This document shows, piece after piece, positions 60,749 to 64,000 of a DNA stretch of 64,000 nucleotides; within the stretch, counting starts at the first letter, position 1, and every line of letters begins with the position of its first letter. A program made the position numbers and the translations under genes. The DNA comes from an uncultured Synergistales bacterium (GTDB lineage: Bacteria > Synergistota > Synergistia > Synergistales > Aminobacteriaceae): assembly GCA_905233725.1 (NCBI GenBank), contig CAJOEM010000002.1:1-64000 (forward strand), read 5' to 3'. A model generated the notes under the pieces. That model had not been told where the DNA came from. It made no database searches and saw only the letters and a list, made by a program, of their open reading frames with translations.

Positions 60749-62872
60749 ATGCAAACAAACGAGTATAAACCTATACGTGAAATTTTCGGCTCTATGTTAT
60801 TCGACCGGCGCGTCATGAAAGAAAAACTCAATCCGGATGTTTACGCTCAAGTCGTAGCCGCAATGGAAGGCACGGAGAAATTAGATCCTGCTGCTGCTGA
60901 TATAGTCGCCGCTGCAATGAAAGATTGGGCAATTTCCAAAGGCGCAACACACTGGGCACACTGGTTCCAGCCATTGACAGAACTCACAGCTGAGAAACAC
61001 CAGGGCTTCACAATGTCTGACTCAGATGGCAATCCGATTGACGTTTTCAGAGGGCATCACCTGGCTCAGGGTGAACCGGACGCGTCGAGTTTTCCGTCGG
61101 CAGGCAGCCGCTCAACTTTCGAAGCACGAGGCTACAGCGCGTGGGATATCAGCAGCCCGGCATTCATCGTGAAAAGTCCCAAAGGCGGTACACTTTGCAT
61201 TCCGTCGGTGTTCCTGTCTTACGATGGCAGCTCTCTTGACCTGAAAACCCCGTTATTGCGCGCAGTCGATGCTCTTGAAAGCCGCGCTCTGAAATTGCTG
61301 AAGACTCTCGGACAGCGCGGGATCAAAAACGTGAAAATGACAGTCGGTGCTGAACAGGAATATTTCTTGCTGGATCGTCCAAGGGCACAATTACGTCCGG
61401 ATATTAGATTTTGCGGCAGAACTCTAATCGGCGCACAGCCTGCTAAAGATCAAAAGCTCGATCATCATTATTTCGGGGCAATTCCTCCGAGAGTTTTGCG
61501 CTACATGGAAGATGTCGAACGTGATTTGGCGAGATTGGGTGTTTCGCTTTTGGCTCGTCATAACGAAGTTGCCAGATGTCAGTTCGAGTTTGCGCATTTA
61601 TACTCAGAGGCGAACAGAGCTTGCGATCAGAATCAGATCTTAATGGAAACGATGCGAAAATTGGCGCGTCAACATGAATTGCGATTATTATTCCACGAGA
61701 AGCCATTTGACGGCATGAACGGCTCCGGCAAACACACGAATCTTTCACTCGTTGACAGTGACGGCAGAAACTTGCTCAAGCCCTCGAACGGTCACAGGCG
61801 CAACGTAATTTTCCTGACGTTCCTCTCGGCTGTAGTCCTGGGTATGTCGAAATATCACAGTTTACTGCAGGCTGCCGTGGCAAATTCCGGGAATTTATTC
61901 AGGCTTGGCGGTCACGAAGCACCTCCGTCAATCATAAGCATATACCTCGGCTCAGCATTAACGGATCTTCTGCACAGGCTTGACAACGCGGACGCAACAA
62001 TTCCAGAGAAAGGCGTTATGGATCTCGGACTTGCAAAATTGCCGGCAATAATTCCGTTTGACAGTGACAGGAACAGAACTTCACCCGTTGCATTCACCGG
62101 CGACAAATTCGAATTCCGCGCACCAGGTTCGTCGCAATCAATCGCGCTGCCCGTGACAATGTTCGCGTCAATCTGGGCTTGGGGAGTTGAGCAGGTTACG
62201 CACATGATCGAAGCTCGCTGCGTATCCGGAACTGATCCAATCGATGCGGCTCTTGATGCAGCACGTGAGGCTATCAAGAAGGGATCGCGAATCTTGTTCG
62301 AAGGCGATGCTTACACTCAAGAATGGCACGAGGAAGCTAAAAAACGCGGCTTAATCGAGGCTGAAACTATCCCGGAAAAAATAGATTTGCTGCTTAAACC
62401 CGAAAATCGCGCAATGCTCGCAGAATTGGGCGTGTATAAATCTCACGAACTCGAAAATTTGCACGCAATTCGCATGGAAAGTTTCGCAACCGGTCTCGAA
62501 GTCGAGGCAGCCGTTCTGTACGATATGCTATGGGAAGGAGTTTTGCCGGCGTTATCCAAGCAATTAATCCTCGAGAAAAATTCCTTGTGCGGATTTGACG
62601 GCATAGACTTTGGCGACCAGACTCCATGGAAAGATTACGTCTCAGGACTTGGCAAAGCGAAATCTGCATTGATACATGACGCGAACGAATTGCACGAACT
62701 CAAGGGCAGGTTAGCTACGATGGACGATAGAGAACGCGCTGATTTTCTTGTTGAGACGATCATTCCGTTGATGTCGAGAATACGCTCTAAATGCGACGCT
62801 GCAGAGCTGAATATTTCTGCTGATATATGGCCCTATCCGATTTACAGGAATTTGTTATCGCTATCGGCGTAA
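60749..62872 (+). CDS. glnN: Glutamine synthetase, type III
   Basis: Makes glutamine from glutamate, ammonia and ATP, 707 residues, the size of GSIII/GlnN enzymes. The N-terminal GSIII region is followed by the catalytic core: GAEQEYFLLDRP, HNEVARCQFEFA, FHEKPFDGMNGSGKHTNLSL and the late KSGSR-type RAPGSSQSIALP. ATG 60749 lies 8 nt after AAAGGAG; a longer ORF from 60719 begins before the Shine-Dalgarno. Transcription is from its own promoter at 60657. No nitrogen regulator gene is nearby. Confidence 0.96.
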   Translation: MQTNEYKPIREIFGSMLFDRRVMKEKLNPDVYAQVVAAMEGTEKLDPAAADIVAAAMKDWAISKGATHWAHWFQPLTELTAEKHQGFTMSDSDGNPIDVFRGHHLAQGEPDASSFPSAGSRSTFEARGYSAWDISSPAFIVKSPKGGTLCIPSVFLSYDGSSLDLKTPLLRAVDALESRALKLLKTLGQRGIKNVKMTVGAEQEYFLLDRPRAQLRPDIRFCGRTLIGAQPAKDQKLDHHYFGAIPPRVLRYMEDVERDLARLGVSLLARHNEVARCQFEFAHLYSEANRACDQNQILMETMRKLARQHELRLLFHEKPFDGMNGSGKHTNLSLVDSDGRNLLKPSNGHRRNVIFLTFLSAVVLGMSKYHSLLQAAVANSGNLFRLGGHEAPPSIISIYLGSALTDLLHRLDNADATIPEKGVMDLGLAKLPAIIPFDSDRNRTSPVAFTGDKFEFRAPGSSQSIALPVTMFASIWAWGVEQVTHMIEARCVSGTDPIDAALDAAREAIKKGSRILFEGDAYTQEWHEEAKKRGLIEAETIPEKIDLLLKPENRAMLAELGVYKSHELENLHAIRMESFATGLEVEAAVLYDMLWEGVLPALSKQLILEKNSLCGFDGIDFGDQTPWKDYVSGLGKAKSALIHDANELHELKGRLATMDDRERADFLVETIIPLMSRIRSKCDAAELNISADIWPYPIYRNLLSLSA

Positions 62873-62875
62873 ATA

Positions 62876-62904
62876 TTGCATACTCGTAATCATATCTATA
62901 GAAT
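62876..62904 (+). promoter_or_regulatory. Promoter for small HTH protein
   Basis: TTGCAT (62876-62881), a 17-nt spacer and TAGAAT (62899-62904), within AT-rich DNA. A second TAGAAT at 62923-62928 is an alternative -10. Confidence 0.5.
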
Positions 62905-62981
62905 ATATATAAAATCTGTGATAGAATACACATACTTGAATATATATTTTATTTTACATACGAAAGGATATGAATATCGCA

Positions 62982-63344
62982 ATGGACGAGAAGAAAGTTT
63001 ACACCGAAGCGGAACAGGACGAAATATTAGAGAGAGCTAAAGTAGTTGGTATTCATAAAGCAGCTCATGAATACGGGCTTACTTGGCAAATGGTAACGAG
63101 CTGGAGCAGGAAACGTAAAGCAGCCGCTGAAGCTCTGAACGCACCGAAATCTCAGGACGCGAAATTCGAAAAAACCGGCAAACCAGACAAAGCTGACAAA
63201 CCGGACAAATCCAAGGCTGACGGCAAAGTTTCATCCGCATCGAACTCGCAGCTTGAACTCGAGAACGCAATCTTGAGAGAACGCGCAGGCACATTGGCTC
63301 AACAAGTCGAGAGACTCAAGAAAGCTATCACGGAACTAATCTAG
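62982..63344 (+). CDS. Small HTH plus coiled-coil protein
   Basis: About 120 residues. The N-terminal 45 resemble transposase-type helix-turn-helix domains (YTEAEQDEILERAKVVGIHKAAHEYGLTWQMVTSW). A Lys/Asp/Pro linker (KPDKADKPDKSKADGK) follows, then a C-terminal leucine-zipper-like helix (LELENAILRERAGTLAQQVERLKKAITEL). This is the design of IS3-family OrfA proteins, but no OrfB or inverted repeats are present, so it may be a domesticated DNA-binding protein or nucleoid factor. An ATG at 62970 is also possible. Confidence 0.75.
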   Translation: MDEKKVYTEAEQDEILERAKVVGIHKAAHEYGLTWQMVTSWSRKRKAAAEALNAPKSQDAKFEKTGKPDKADKPDKSKADGKVSSASNSQLELENAILRERAGTLAQQVERLKKAITELI

Positions 63345-63380
63345 CTTAGCAATCTTAGCAATCTTAATCTAAAAAACAAC

Positions 63381-63421
63381 ACGCCTCACTCGCAGAAATT
63401 TTGCAAATGAGACGTGCTTTT
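63381..63421. terminator. Bidirectional terminator
   Basis: ACG-CTCA..GCA and TGC..TGAG-CGT form an interrupted stem, with A6 on the left and CTTTT on the right. It lies between the small HTH gene and the convergent permease. Confidence 0.6.
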
Positions 63422-63457
63422 CATATCAAAAATTATTCGCGAATTATTACTTGATAA

Positions 63458-64000
63458 TTACTTGATGACTTTCAAGGCCTTGCGATCTATCGTCAACGCT
63501 ACGAATATCAAGAATACGATTCCCTTTATCAGCTGCTGAGTTGCCGACTCAAATCCCAGCATGACAAGACCGTTATTCAAAACCGTATACATCAACGTAC
63601 CAACGATTATGTTCGAGAATCTTACTTTCGCACCGCCAGTTATCGGCAAGCCGCCCAATACCAGCGAGATCAATATTTGCGTCTCAAGCTGATTGCCAGC
63701 CGTCGAAGTTATCGAGCCAACTTTGATCACGTTCACGAACGCAGCCAAGCCCGTCAAAGCTCCAGCAGCAACGAATGCAAGAAATTTCACACGATCCGTG
63801 CGTACTCCAGAAAATCTCGCAGCAGTCTCTCCAGAACCTACAGCTTTGAAATCATTGCCTACGCGCGTAAATCTGAATACAAAGAACGCTACTATTAATA
63901 CTGCAAGCGTTACGCATGTCTTCAAGTTATCGCTATCTAATGCTTTTATCGCCTGACTTGCAGGTATAGCCGTCTCTGTAGTCAAATACGCGCATACTCC
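63458..64000 (-). CDS. ABC transporter permease, RbsC type (partial)
   Basis: The C-terminal 180 or so residues of a BPD_transp_2 permease for sugars or nucleosides. The reading frame stays open to the window edge, so the N-terminus is missing; the TTG at 63985 is not a likely start. Family features are FRFTRVGNDFKAVGSGETAARFSGVRTDRVKFLAFVAAGALTGLAAF and VLGGLPITGGAKVRFSNIIVGTL. The ATPase and binding protein would lie beyond the window. Confidence 0.92.
   Translation of the reverse strand, partial: GVCAYLTTETAIPASQAIKALDSDNLKTCVTLAVLIVAFFVFRFTRVGNDFKAVGSGETAARFSGVRTDRVKFLAFVAAGALTGLAAFVNVIKVGSITSTAGNQLETQILISLVLGGLPITGGAKVRFSNIIVGTLMYTVLNNGLVMLGFESATQQLIKGIVFLIFVALTIDRKALKVIK

Overview
The window looks like chromosomal DNA of a diderm, anaerobic, amino-acid-fermenting bacterium, most likely a Synergistota (Synergistaceae) member. 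This is an inference from gene content. Lipid A genes (an LpxK fusion) and many exported proteins point to an outer membrane. IorAB with PaaK and an ACT protein, a TctABC importer, ornithine carbamoyltransferase beside a cobalamin adenosyltransferase-like gene, AzlCD, OadA-type carboxyltransferase and type III glutamine synthetase point to amino-acid and carboxylate metabolism. No phage, IS element, CRISPR array or rRNA was seen.

Layout. 1-0.9 kb: two tandem copies of a compact locus. Each encodes a 27-residue amphipathic peptide on the minus strand, with its own promoter, sequestered Shine-Dalgarno and terminator, and a candidate plus-strand antisense RNA. This is the most novel item and resembles a duplicated type I toxin-antitoxin system. 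1.0-6.1 kb: tctC-tctB-tctA and a stand-alone NuoL/M-type antiporter subunit. 6.2-8.7 kb: a PLD-type phospholipid synthase, a VTT-domain protein and a small exported protein. 8.9-12.5 kb: tRNA-Asn, a solute-binding-domain diguanylate cyclase, and a zinc-ribbon/tail-anchored protein pair. 12.5-15.8 kb (minus): coaD, rsmD, trmB and a phosphohexomutase. 15.9-21.1 kb: a run of unknown, mostly exported proteins, including a paralogous pair with one frameshifted member. 21.1-25.9 kb: an LpxK/LpxB-like fusion, ornithine carbamoyltransferase, a EutT/PduO-like protein and an AI-2E-family permease. 26-34 kb: metA with an unknown partner, a WG-repeat protein, a chemoreceptor, an ADP-ribose-type Nudix hydrolase, fmt and def.

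34.1-42.4 kb (plus): ctsR-clpC (no mcsAB), azlCD, iorAB, paaK and an ACT-domain protein. 42.5-57.5 kb (minus): a CBS/CorC protein, ybeY, a 7TM-HD phosphohydrolase, phoH, an OadA-like protein, mutS2, cvpA, tsaB, tsaE, nnrD, a 2-hydroxyacid dehydrogenase, a cyclophilin and glmS. 57.6-62.9 kb (plus): a HIT protein, rpsU, yqeY, an aldo/keto reductase, a PHP phosphatase and glnN, with an orphan minus-strand sRNA candidate between yqeY and the reductase. 63-64 kb: a small HTH protein converges on the C-terminal part of an RbsC-type permease that runs off the window.

Most intergenic gaps are short. Strong sigma70-type promoters and hairpin terminators delimit several units. Base-composition asymmetry (G/T-rich versus A/C-rich plus strand) follows region rather than gene orientation and appears to change near 6.2, 20 and 42.4 kb; the last coincides with converging gene blocks.
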